Origin: Ifrita kowaldi
Lineage: Eukaryota; Chordata; Aves; Passeriformes; Cinclosomatidae
Direction: 5' to 3'
DNA: 64,000 nt
NCBI GenBank assembly: GCA_013398055.1
Contig: VZRS01006725.1
Location: 1 to 64,000, forward strand
The position numbers and the translations under genes are program-made. The number at the start of each line of letters is the position of its first letter. The first letter of the stretch is position 1. Under the pieces are notes generated by a model. It worked only from the letters and a program-made list of their open reading frames with translations. It ran no database searches and had not been told where the DNA came from. Positions 51,472 through 63,255 of this stretch are shown here, piece after piece.

Positions 51472-54400
51472 AGGTGGTGTTTGTGAGCCATTCCTTGGCC
51501 AGGCAGAGCCCTCTCCAGAGCAGCCTGTGCCCGGGTGAGCCCAAAGCCAGGCTCCTGGGGGAGCTCTCGTCTTTCCCATGCCAAGTCCTTAAACCATCTT
51601 TAGTTACAAACCTGAAAACAAATACGGTGAAGACATGCCATGCTTCCACCTGGCATCCTTATTCCTGCAACCTGCTTGGAAATGGATTTTCTTCCCCATG
51701 GTCTCCTTATGTCTGGTCTGCTGAGCACAGGCAGGTTGCTGGGGCTCTAGAGCGAGCTCTCTTGTGCCTCAGTTGTGTTATTTCCCTTTGTTCTTAGCTA
51801 GTCAGAGCAGAGTAAGAATTCCTTCCTCTTCCCCTTGCATGATAAGCCAGGACTAACAAAAACTAAAGATAAATCTGCAACTACAGCTTTTTCCTGTGAG
51901 GGAGTGGGGTGAGGGAAAAGGTTCAGAATTCGCAGCTAATAGACGTGTAAAACTCATCTTCACAAGATATTCCCAAAGTCATTATTCAGTGAATAATCTT
52001 ATAAATGAGGGGGTTGCTTAACAATTGCATTTTCAAGTATAATACATTTTTCACTTAATTTGTCTTTGCAAGCTGATTTTTCTTGAACCTGCAGAATTGA
52101 ATTCCTTCCTAAGTGGAGGATCAGTTACCAGAAGAGTATGAGATGTATATTGGGTATATGTAGAGTCAGGGGTTATCTGGTGTAGGAAACACGATGCTTT
52201 CAGGAAGAGAGCATGTAGATAAATAAAAATTTGTCTTTGGATGAGATCAAGACACCCGCTCTGTGAATGTGAGGAACTGCCAGACTTCAAATGCCACCTC
52301 TTAACTGGTGATGAAGGGGGGTCCAAAGGTGAGCGACTGGAAAACTGTTAGAGTAGGTGTTTAAAAAAAAAAAAAGGCAGGTTTCTCTTAGCACGATAAC
52401 AGGGAAGAGTGGGAAGTCTGACTGAACTTGTAGTTGTTAAAGTGGCCAGGAGAGTCTTCAAGACTTGAATCAAAAAAAATATTAGGGTGAGATAAGTAGT
52501 TTTAGGGTAAAAAGGATGAATGAAATGTGGGAGAAGACCTTAATTTCTTGAGAGTATTTTCTTTTTTCTTCCTTGTTCTACATTAGCAGCTTCACTCTGG
52601 CTCTGTAAAGCTCCTGCATTTATCCTGGAATAACTATCCCTGGAGCCTCAGCCTTTTTACTAAAATACATTTTGAAAAAAGCTCTAAGTGGAAGTTTAAC
52701 AACCCCTCTCCACCAATAAATATTGTTCAATAAAATCGTAACTGTGTTTTCCTTGGCCCAAATCCATGTATCTGATTCTGCACAGATGCAGAGCAAAACC
52801 TGCTGGAAGACAAGGAGGGCATCCACCAGATGAACTTTGCCCTTGTTTTCTTGTTTTCTTTTACCTCTTCATGCCCCTATTTTCTCTGCCCTTTTTATGC
52901 TTTTGGGGCAGCAGAAGTTTCTGAGATGGTCTTGGTGTGTCTGTGTGAGCATTCACGTCTTCCTGACATACGTTTTAAAGCAGTTTTGAAAAGGTTTCCT
53001 TTGTAACACAGCAGCCATGATTTTGTGGTGGAAAGCTCTGTGTTAACAAACCCCCATTCCTTATTTGCTGTTCTCAGTTGCTCCTGGACCAGCCTGCCTT
53101 TGGACTGGGTTGATGAACCTCTTCCATCCCACGCTGTTCTCTTTGTGGTTAGCTGTTTATTTCCCACTATACTCTTTAAAACCCTAATAGCTTTGTCTTT
53201 AGTGTGCTATGCTTGGCATCAGCAATTTAGAATTTCCTTGCCAAGTAAGCACAACCTTTGTTTTGCTCAGGCAACACCTTAAGACTTAAAAACTGTGAAT
53301 GCAGTAAATCATATGGGGTGAAAAAACAAGTCTTCCTTTAAAAATACATCTAATAACCATATTTGTATTTCTTCACTGATATAGCAATAACTTCTGAGTG
53401 CTCTACCACTGTGCTGATTTCTAGTTCACTTCCAAAAGTGCAGCTTATTGAAAGTGTCACTATTAATAGCCTTCTGGTGGTACAATAAAGGATAATTCAA
53501 TAGGATATCCCAGTTAAGCAGAGTCCCATGTTTACATTGGGTTCCTGCCCAGCAGCTGCTTCTGCTGAAGTTCTGCACATAATTCAGGAATTAATCAAGG
53601 TGTAACCATGGGGACAATGCCAATGTGGCCATCATAATGTGACCTGTACAGACAAATTATATAATACATCTGCAGTCTGGTGTGATCATGGGTAATAAGC
53701 TGCTGATTTCTTGACCACCTTGGCCATGTGGTAATGCTGTTGTTGCTGATGCTTCCCAGAAGAGGTAAGGAAAATGTAAAGAACCACAATATTTATTGAA
53801 ATAGAGCTCCATTTTTCTTAAATGTCTATCCATAAAGTGTGAAATTAGATTCCAAATATGTATATATACAGCAGCATAAGAATGTTTCTGGGTGCAAATT
53901 ACACAATCACTTGTGCATGTTTTCTGAGACAAAAGTGCAGGGAAAAACAACTGGTCAGTATTAGTGAGAATGAAGTCACTTAATTGGATTTTTCATTTTT
54001 ATTTTTAGCTTGCAAGATAATTGCCTCATTATGGGTGGTAGATTCTGATTTTATTTTATCAGTGTTAATCAGAGCTACATGCAGTTCCCAGAAAGATATA
54101 ACCGGTCACAAAAGCCCTTTGGATGCTCAGAAATGTCTATTAAAAACTGAATAGTTCAAATGTATAAAAATGGGGTTTCTAGCAAAACAGCCATTTTGGG
54201 GAAGGGGGGGCAAGAATAATTTTGTTTCGTTAAATTGATGGTACTATTTCAGTTAACTCGGGCCTCCATTTAGAGCTCATCAAGACACCCGTGGGAATAT
54301 ATGAATTAGTTTGTTTTAATTGGATTATTTAATTTGATTGTTTAAATTGCCTTTCTGTTTTTATTTGCAGCCCTATTTTAGCTGAAAACATTTTCTGATT

Positions 54401-54785
54401 TGGATTTGCATGTGTGCTTGTTGCGTGTGCTCACTACTTTGATTCTCTTCCAAAGATCTCTTCTTTTTTCTCAGAAAAAAATTAGTGAAAATTAATATGT
54501 TGGCAAAATCCAGCCACGAGTTCAGAGGGAGTTGTGAATAATGGATGCTGGATCTTTCTCTTCCACTGCAATGGCAGCACAACATTATCCAGCGTTTTAT
54601 TAAAAGTGCTGCATTTTTAATTGCGCCCCAGAAATAAACAAATCAAATGCAGGAAACTTTTAGACCCTAAGCCGCCAGTATTCCATGAGTGGACAGATGG
54701 GGCCTGATCTGGTGTAAACAGAGTTTTGCACTGGTTCAACCAGAGTGATGTGTACATGGAGCTGGATCTGGGTTTCCATGCCAAG
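51472..54785. other. Non-coding stretch, nothing recognised
   Basis: AT-rich DNA with short frames, an A12 run near 52364 and no recognised repeat or gene. Confidence 0.4.
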
Positions 54786-55743
54786 AAAAAAACAAGTTAG
54801 CTTTGAATCAGGGCTTGTGAAAATGAACATGCAGGAGATGATATGGGCAGAGATTCTGCCTGCATGTTACTTGAGTGTTACAGCTTGAGGTGGTGTAATT
54901 CTTGACATTATCTGTGTCAGTCTATAAAACTAATTTATCAGATGGGGCTGATAATTGTTTGCACGTGATTCTGGCGAACCAGGCAGGCGTTTGGTTTGTG
55001 CAGCCTAAGGGAATCCTCCTGAACCATCCACTCCAAGTCAATGGCAGCTTTGTCATCGACTTAAAGATTAAAGGGTTCAATAAGGTGAATTGACATAAAT
55101 CAAAGTGATTTAACTCTGATTTAAACCAACAAGCAGAAAACTTTGATTTAAATAATTGATTTTAATCTAATTGTGAATTTATAGTGTTAGTGGTTTTCTC
55201 AGAGGCAAATTACTTGACTAATGTATCAGGGTAAATGCACTGATTTGTGACCAAAGAGAAATTTAGCAGATACTTTTTTTTGGACAAACACTGAAACAAT
55301 CCTTTCTTCCCAGCTATGTGGGTCTTTTCCAGACCTGATCTGTATTCAGCCTTAACTCTTCATCAGTTTTCAGCTCCTGTTTGAAAAGTGAATGGGTGCG
55401 ATTTAATTCAGTGCCTGTTAATTCTCAAGATGCATTAATTTTCATCAGCATTTATTTTAAAACTGGTTTCATGCATTTTAGTCACCATTTGGAATGGATT
55501 TTTTGTGGACACTAGAGGGAGTACACATTGTTTCAGGAAGTTTTAGGATGTGTTAGGATGATCTAATCAGCCAGTATAGAGCTATATCTGATGTTATAGC
55601 TGACGTTAGTAGTGAAGTTTTTATATCCTGGATCATTTATGAGGAAAAAACACAAAAGAGATACAGGTCAGGTTTTTCAAAAAGCCCTCTAAAAAAATTT
55701 CTCATGTTTTCTGTGATGCAAAAGTGGCACCTTGTGTTCTCCA
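54786..55743. repeat. Direct duplication 1, copy A (958 bp)
   Basis: This block is repeated at a constant offset of 959 bases as 55745-56702, and I found no difference between the copies when reading them side by side. Copy A ends exactly at the single N at 55744. The content is unique AT-rich DNA without a gene. A chance 63-codon plus-strand frame appears in both copies. The placement points to an assembly artefact and not a true tandem repeat. Confidence 0.97.
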
Positions 55744-55744
55744 N
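55744..55744. other. Single-N contig join
   Basis: One ambiguous base stands exactly between the two copies of the 958-bp block. It probably marks the join where a scaffolder or gap-filler abutted two contig ends with an overlap it did not merge. Confidence 0.85.
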
Positions 55745-56702
55745 AAAAAAACAAGTTAGCTTTGAATCAGGGCTTGTGAAAATGAACATGCAGGAGATGA
55801 TATGGGCAGAGATTCTGCCTGCATGTTACTTGAGTGTTACAGCTTGAGGTGGTGTAATTCTTGACATTATCTGTGTCAGTCTATAAAACTAATTTATCAG
55901 ATGGGGCTGATAATTGTTTGCACGTGATTCTGGCGAACCAGGCAGGCGTTTGGTTTGTGCAGCCTAAGGGAATCCTCCTGAACCATCCACTCCAAGTCAA
56001 TGGCAGCTTTGTCATCGACTTAAAGATTAAAGGGTTCAATAAGGTGAATTGACATAAATCAAAGTGATTTAACTCTGATTTAAACCAACAAGCAGAAAAC
56101 TTTGATTTAAATAATTGATTTTAATCTAATTGTGAATTTATAGTGTTAGTGGTTTTCTCAGAGGCAAATTACTTGACTAATGTATCAGGGTAAATGCACT
56201 GATTTGTGACCAAAGAGAAATTTAGCAGATACTTTTTTTTGGACAAACACTGAAACAATCCTTTCTTCCCAGCTATGTGGGTCTTTTCCAGACCTGATCT
56301 GTATTCAGCCTTAACTCTTCATCAGTTTTCAGCTCCTGTTTGAAAAGTGAATGGGTGCGATTTAATTCAGTGCCTGTTAATTCTCAAGATGCATTAATTT
56401 TCATCAGCATTTATTTTAAAACTGGTTTCATGCATTTTAGTCACCATTTGGAATGGATTTTTTGTGGACACTAGAGGGAGTACACATTGTTTCAGGAAGT
56501 TTTAGGATGTGTTAGGATGATCTAATCAGCCAGTATAGAGCTATATCTGATGTTATAGCTGACGTTAGTAGTGAAGTTTTTATATCCTGGATCATTTATG
56601 AGGAAAAAACACAAAAGAGATACAGGTCAGGTTTTTCAAAAAGCCCTCTAAAAAAATTTCTCATGTTTTCTGTGATGCAAAAGTGGCACCTTGTGTTCTC
56701 CA
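55745..56702. repeat. Direct duplication 1, copy B (958 bp)
   Basis: Second copy of the block at 54786-55743. It begins directly after the single N and runs seamlessly into unique sequence at 56703 (ACATAGTTTAAAATG), while copy A runs seamlessly out of unique sequence at its left end. This arrangement is what an unmerged contig overlap produces. Confidence 0.97.
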
Positions 56703-59700
56703 ACATAGTTTAAAATGCAAATCAGGCACAAAGTGGCCAGGCAGTATAGACAGGCTTCAGGCTGGTTTTAGTCAGCAGTGCTGGATGTGAGACAGAGGTA
56801 CCAACATCATCTGCTGGCTCTGCTGTTGAGGTGGTGTTTCCCACTGGGCTCAGTGTTTTCCTTGCCCCATCATAGGAAATCCCACAACATGGCAACCAGG
56901 CAACAGAGATAGGAATTGGAGGATTGCTTTTCATGAACTTTCTAGAATCCAGAGAAAGATTAAAATAATAAAAAGAGAAATTAGAAAAAAGAGAAAAAGA
57001 AAAGCAGTAGTGTGACACCCTCTGCACCATCCTGCATTCTGTATTAAGGACGTATGTTGCCTGATTAAAATGAGATTGCTGCAATCTAAAATGTTATTTG
57101 GGCAGGGACATGGAGTTGTTGACAGTGCATTAAATGGCTCAAGATGAATGAGGTTGAAGTCATTATAAAGAAAATACAGATATTCCAAGTTTTCTGAAAC
57201 ATAGCACCAGTAAGTTTGTTTTTTTTTTTCCTGTGTTTTCCCCCTCTTTAGCCTTTTAACCAGTGTTAAGTCAGTTTCAATGACTCCAGGTTGGTTTCAG
57301 TAGTGTTGCATACATTCCAGGGGAAATGTATTGGTTATAATAAGAATAGTTTGTCTCAGATGTAATTTTATTGGCTGTGTTAAAAAAGCATTGATTTTTT
57401 GGCTGAAATATTTGGGCTTCGGGGTAGATACATTTGTTCTGGTTAGGAGTGCACTGGAGTCAGTAGAGCTCTTGTGTTTCAGCAAATACATTTTTGTTTA
57501 AAAGTAAATGTTACATTTGAAAAGATTAAATGGCCATTAATTGGTCAGGTGCTGTATTTTCAAACCTGCCATTCTTTCAAACGTGAAATGTTATGACACT
57601 TGAAAGAGCGCTCTCTGCTCATCATATTGTTAATGTATGTAATTGTAAATCTTCTGTGTAATGTTGTGTTCACCTGACTAAAAGATATGTAAAACACATA
57701 CATAAATAATATTTTCTCTTCCCAGGTTGAAATCCATGGAAAAGGCTGTCAAAGAGGAAATCTGCAGTTGGTTTTTGGGGAGTGCCTCTTCCCCATTTTC
57801 CCCCCCTCCTTTTAATTCTGCTCTGGTCATCTCCCATTGAAAAACTTGGTCTTACTCCCTTCTTCGTGACTAGTCAGTAGCTCAGAGTTTTGACAGCATT
57901 GAAAGATCTGTGGAAATCATGGATGTGATAATGCTGTGATAAAACTCAGCTTTGAATGAGCTTGCTGTCCGTGTCAGCAGATGGAGCTCTGATGGACCTC
58001 AGCTCCATTGCCAGCACTGAAATTGCCTCACTGGCTGGGCAGAGCCCCATGCCTGGCACTCTGGTCCTGGCTTCATAAATTAAATGCATTACTGTGTTCT
58101 TTGTGTTGTTCTTTTCCACACTGGACGTGAGCAGCTCTACCACAGATGGAGCGAGCCGGCTGTGGTGCAAGTGGCTTATAAAGCCAATATTTCTGTAATC
58201 AGCTGTACCTGTGAGGTGGCTGTAAACTGCTGTGCTCTCTGCTGTTTGGCCACGCTGGGGAGGGAGGAGAAACCTTCCTCTTGTTCCCTTCCTCCTGCCA
58301 AATACCCTTCCCCCTGATCAATCTGTGCCCTGAGCATGAGGAGAATGACATGAGATTCAAAGTTTGATTAAAATGTGCATAATTAAGCCAACCACAACAT
58401 TTGTGCCCAATATTATGATGGAATACCTGGATAAGAAGCGCAACACAAACCTGTTCTGGAAATGTTATATTACATATATATGTCTTATGAACTTGAATGC
58501 TTTTTTCCACATTTGGCTGTCAAAGTACCCCAGCATCTCTTGCAAGATTCAAATTCTATTTATTCTCCCTTTAATTCATATAAGTGTAAGGATATTTTTT
58601 CAGACTCTAGCTACATACAGAAGTCCTATCAACTCTAATGGTTGTTACTTGCAGTTAAAGAAAGGCAAATAGACTTTTATGTGTTTTAAATCCTACTAGT
58701 ATGGCTATCAAAAAATTAATGACTTACAAAACCAAAAGCAATCCTGCCACATTTAATATTCTGCAATTGCAAGTCAACTTATTATATGCATTAATCAATT
58801 TGTCATAAATGAACCCCTGTTTTATATACAAGCAAATAAAACAGCCATGCAACAACATATTTTATTCATAAACCAATATGCAGCAAAGCAAATGGACATA
58901 GATTTAATGTCTCACTTTTTAAATAAAATATGTTTACATTAATCTGCTTGTTTTACAAATTTATGTAGCCTATATGAATCAATATGTGATATATATAAAC
59001 TACTTTTAAATCTGGCATGTTTGGTACTTCATAATTACCTCAATTTAATGAAAAATTCCTAGTTTTAAGACAGTCCTAGAAGCAACTCAGATTTTAATTA
59101 AAAGTTTTACCTTGGTTTTAAAAAGGTCATATTAGCCAAGGGGAGATAATGTCCTTTTATAGGAGCACATCTTACTTCTGTTGCTAATTGATGTTATTTG
59201 CTGAAGAGTAATTTATGCTGCTGTTAAGGGGAGAAAGAGGGAAAAAAAAAAAGATTTTCAGTAGTGTTGTTACAATTTTTTTGAGAATGTTTTTTCAGTG
59301 TCAGAATGTTCATGCTTTGTCCAGTAGATAAATAGTGTTTAAAAAAGAAATGCATAGCAATATTATTAATTGGTGGAAAAATGTGATATTTTACTAATGA
59401 AGGAAAAATGTCTGCCAGGATGTGTTTACCATCGAGACAGCAGTGTGTGCTGTGGTCCACTGGGAAATTACATGTTAAAACATGTACCTGTCCTTGGCTT
59501 TCAACCCAGTCCTGAGCTTTCTTTATATTTTGGTTGAGAAAGTTAACCGTGATATTCACCGTGGAGTATTTGCTCCGCTACTCTGCATGATTACAGAAAA
59601 AGACTTCTAGGTACCTTTAAATACCTGGAGATTAAAATAAAAATGAGAAAAAATTGAACAAAACAATGTAACTGTTCAAAGAGAATATGTAAAACAAGAT

Positions 59701-59725
59701 CTGAGCATCATTCAAAAATCAAAAT
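56703..59725. other. Non-coding stretch, possible conserved non-coding DNA
   Basis: No gene recognised. A POU octamer ATGCAAAT lies at 56714-56721. Repeat-free, homeodomain-core-rich blocks at about 57530-57710 and 58340-59200 resemble developmental gene-desert sequence. This is an impression, not evidence of conservation. Confidence 0.35.
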
Positions 59726-61069
59726 AGTCAGGCTTTAAATCCAACAAAATTTTCCTGAAAAGATGTTCCCTCTGGTGCAAAAGACTCTCTTTAGAAGACT
59801 GAAATATAAGGGGATTCATGATGGGAGGTGAATCACACCAAGGGGAAGACAAACAATAGATTGACAAAAGCAATCAAAGGAACAGTACAAGCAAAATACG
59901 AAAAGCAGGGGGAGTATTTTGACATCTTGATCTTAAGGAAACCTCTTCCCAGTCATCCTAATGCCTTGAACTTGAAGGCAAGAGCTGATCCTGCTGGCAC
60001 ACATCTCCTCTAGACCCATCATTTCTGTCAAGGACAAAAAGGAGAACCTTTTGAGATGTCATTTTTCCTTTGCCCTGTGCATGGTAATGGGGTGCCCAGC
60101 CCAAAGATGGGAGTATTTCAGTAGAATTCAAGAAATCCATGCATGGGGCTGATTCTGTTTAATTTATTCACTCCATCACTGCTTTATTATGAATAACTTG
60201 TGTGTTTCAGACACCTCTTGAGCCTAAAATGATATAAAGAAAATAATTTAGAGTCACAGAATAGAATCATGGAGTATCCTGGGTTGGAAGGGACCCTAAG
60301 GATCATCACAGTCCACCTCTTGGCCTGTCACAGGACAGCTCCAAAAGTCACAGCATGTGCCTGAGAGTGTTGTCCAAATGCTCCTTGAGCTCTGGCAGCC
60401 TTGGAGCCATGACCATCTTTGTAACCCTCCTTTGGACACACTCTAATGGCTTAAAGTCTGTTTTATGTTAGTGGTGCCCAAAACTGCCCCCCGGACTCGA
60501 GGTGTCTTTGTTGGTCTTTGTAGAGCTGCTGTTTGCCCAGCCCTCTAATTTGTCCCAGCCTTGCTGCAGGGCCCCTTTACCAGGCCCTGAAGTGAGACTG
60601 TTGGATCTGTAGTCTCCAGGATAATCCTTCTTGAAAGTTGGGATGTTTGTTGGCTCGACTGGGACCTCTCCAGATTCCCAAGACTGTTCAAAAATCATTG
60701 AGAGAGGCCTTGTGGTGATCAGCCAGCTCTTTAAAGTGTTCTCAGTGGAATCCCATCAGGCCCCATAAACTTCGAGGGATCCAGCTGGAGCAGTAGATCC
60801 CGCACAAGCTCAGGGTCGACTGGGAGTTTATCATTCTCAAGGCCAGTGTTATTTCTGCACTGCCTTTTGCTATCAGTGCATTTAAATAATCTCATTGTCC
60901 CCCACAGTTCTGGTCAACGTCAACGTCAACTCCAACTGAGCTTTGGCCACAGAAATTTTTTCCCTACAGTGTCGAGCGGCATCTCTTTATTCTTCCTATG
61001 TCACCTGGCCTTGCTTCCACTGGTTATACACTTTCTATTTTTTTGCCTTAGCTCCGGAAGATCATCCCT
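59726..61069. repeat. Direct duplication 2, copy A (1344 bp)
   Basis: Repeated at a constant offset of 1824 bases as 61550-62893 with no indel. I counted seven substitutions, all between 60249 and 60637. Copy A ends exactly where the 480-N gap begins. Its right half is a CR1 LINE. Confidence 0.97.
60250..61069 (-). mobile_element. CR1 LINE, internally deleted, copy A (cut by gap)
   Basis: In minus orientation the element starts at its 3' tail (CAGAATAGAATCATGG, GGGTTGGAAGGGACCC). Next comes a piece of ORF2 reverse transcriptase readable on the minus strand: VRDLLLQLDPSKFMGPDGIP, SGEVPVEP, FKKDYPGDYRSNSLTSGPGK. These match the N-terminal RT region of CR1 proteins. Most of the RT between this piece and the 3' UTR is deleted, part of the motif after GEVP is missing and a stop interrupts the frame, so it is a pseudogene. 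The 5' continuation is lost in the N gap but visible in copy B. Confidence 0.93.
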
Positions 61070-61549
61070 NNNNNNNNNNNNNNNNNNNNNNNNNNNNNNN
61101 NNNNNNNNNNNNNNNNNNNNNNNNNNNNNNNNNNNNNNNNNNNNNNNNNNNNNNNNNNNNNNNNNNNNNNNNNNNNNNNNNNNNNNNNNNNNNNNNNNNN
61201 NNNNNNNNNNNNNNNNNNNNNNNNNNNNNNNNNNNNNNNNNNNNNNNNNNNNNNNNNNNNNNNNNNNNNNNNNNNNNNNNNNNNNNNNNNNNNNNNNNNN
61301 NNNNNNNNNNNNNNNNNNNNNNNNNNNNNNNNNNNNNNNNNNNNNNNNNNNNNNNNNNNNNNNNNNNNNNNNNNNNNNNNNNNNNNNNNNNNNNNNNNNN
61401 NNNNNNNNNNNNNNNNNNNNNNNNNNNNNNNNNNNNNNNNNNNNNNNNNNNNNNNNNNNNNNNNNNNNNNNNNNNNNNNNNNNNNNNNNNNNNNNNNNNN
61501 NNNNNNNNNNNNNNNNNNNNNNNNNNNNNNNNNNNNNNNNNNNNNNNNN
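61070..61549. other. Assembly gap of 480 N
   Basis: An N-run flanked on both sides by the same 1344-bp sequence. The left flank ends with the same bases (ATCATCCCT) that occur at 62885-62893, after which copy B continues into CR1 ORF2 sequence. The true gap is therefore probably negative (an overlap), and the 480 Ns an estimated spacer. Confidence 0.95.
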
Positions 61550-62893
61550 AGTCAGGCTTTAAATCCAACAAAATTTTCCTGAAAAGATGTTCCCTCTGGT
61601 GCAAAAGACTCTCTTTAGAAGACTGAAATATAAGGGGATTCATGATGGGAGGTGAATCACACCAAGGGGAAGACAAACAATAGATTGACAAAAGCAATCA
61701 AAGGAACAGTACAAGCAAAATACGAAAAGCAGGGGGAGTATTTTGACATCTTGATCTTAAGGAAACCTCTTCCCAGTCATCCTAATGCCTTGAACTTGAA
61801 GGCAAGAGCTGATCCTGCTGGCACACATCTCCTCTAGACCCATCATTTCTGTCAAGGACAAAAAGGAGAACCTTTTGAGATGTCATTTTTCCTTTGCCCT
61901 GTGCATGGTAATGGGGTGCCCAGCCCAAAGATGGGAGTATTTCAGTAGAATTCAAGAAATCCATGCATGGGGCTGATTCTGTTTAATTTATTCACTCCAT
62001 CACTGCTTTATTATGAATAACTTGTGTGTTTCAGACACCTCTTGAGCCTAAAATGATATAAAGAAAATAATTCAGAGTCACAGAATAGAATCATGGAGTA
62101 TCCTGGGTTGGAAGGGACCCTAAGGATCATCACAGTCCACCTCTTGGCCTGTCACAGGACAGCTCCAAAAGTCACAGCATGTGCCTGAGAGTGTTGTCCA
62201 AATGCTCCTTGAGCTCTGGCAGCCTTGGAGCCATGACCATCTTTGTAACCCTCCTTTGGACACTCTCTAATGGCTTAAAGTCTGTTTTATGTTAGTGGTG
62301 CCCAAAACTGCCCCCAGGACTCGAGGTGTCTTTGTTGGTCTTTGTAGAGCTGCTGTTTGCCCAGCCCTCTAATTTGTCCCAGCCTCTCTGCAGGGCCCCT
62401 TTACCAGGCCCTGAAGTGAGACTGTTGGGTCTGTAGTCTCCAGGATAATCCTTCTTGAAAATTGGGATGTTTGTTGGCTCGACTGGGACCTCTCCAGATT
62501 CCCAAGACTGTTCAAAAATCATTGAGAGAGGCCTTGTGGTGATCAGCCAGCTCTTTAAAGTGTTCTCAGTGGAATCCCATCAGGCCCCATAAACTTCGAG
62601 GGATCCAGCTGGAGCAGTAGATCCCGCACAAGCTCAGGGTCGACTGGGAGTTTATCATTCTCAAGGCCAGTGTTATTTCTGCACTGCCTTTTGCTATCAG
62701 TGCATTTAAATAATCTCATTGTCCCCCACAGTTCTGGTCAACGTCAACGTCAACTCCAACTGAGCTTTGGCCACAGAAATTTTTTCCCTACAGTGTCGAG
62801 CGGCATCTCTTTATTCTTCCTATGTCACCTGGCCTTGCTTCCACTGGTTATACACTTTCTATTTTTTTGCCTTAGCTCCGGAAGATCATCCCT
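61550..62893. repeat. Direct duplication 2, copy B (1344 bp)
   Basis: Second copy of 59726-61069, beginning immediately after the N-run at AGTCAGGCTTT and continuing without a break into CR1 ORF2 sequence beyond 62893. It lacks the unique left context of copy A, and copy A lacks its right context. That is the pattern of two overlapping contig ends. Confidence 0.97.
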
Positions 62894-63255
62894 GGTCAGC
62901 CAAGTCAGCCTGAGGATTTAAATCCTGCCTTGTCTGCTTGTTTTCCAACATTCTGGAGTTGCCTGTGCTGTTGGGAGGTGTTGCTAGAAAGCGACCAGCA
63001 CTGATGTACCACAGTGAAAGTGTTTTCCCAGGGGCCTCTACTCGTTCCCTGAGCAGCCTGAAGCCTGCTCTCCTCATGTCCAAGTTTTGTTGGCGCTTTT
63101 CCTCCTGTCACCAGGTTTTAAATTCGATTGTTTTGTGATTGCTGTGGCCATGATGGCCACCAATCACCACTTCACTCACGAGATCCTCTCTGCTAGCCGG
63201 CAGCAAATCAAGGAAGGCGTCTTCCCTCAGTACCTGTACCATGAAGTCAATCCTT
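62074..63255 (-). mobile_element. CR1 LINE, internally deleted ORF2, copy B (more complete)
   Basis: Read on the minus strand from 63255 leftward, ORF2 landmarks appear in order. First is the endonuclease C-terminus (DFMVQVLRED, LDLLPASREDLVSEVVIGG, then GHSNHKTIEF). Then LDMRRAGFRLLRERVEAPG, a degraded linker, RT N-terminal motifs (MGPDGIP, SGEVPVEP, PGDYRPNSLTSGPGK) and the 3' UTR with its tail at 62074-62100. The endonuclease SDH catalytic motif is SNH, so the Asp is lost. Most of the RT, including its catalytic core, is deleted. This is an inactive, old copy. Confidence 0.93.

Noticed and set aside
54902..56052. Two identical 63-codon frames as a gene pair
   Set aside because: They are one chance frame copied by the duplication around the single N, not paralogous genes.
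54786..56702. Satellite DNA array with a 959-bp unit
   Set aside because: Only two copies exist, they meet at an N, and no third or partial copy flanks them.
60846..61697. Frames of more than 200 codons across the 480-N gap
   Set aside because: Most of their length is unknown residues from Ns; they are artefacts.
59828..61837. Two identical 61-codon frames beginning MNHTKGKTNN
   Set aside because: Same chance frame in both copies of the unmerged overlap; no recognisable domain.
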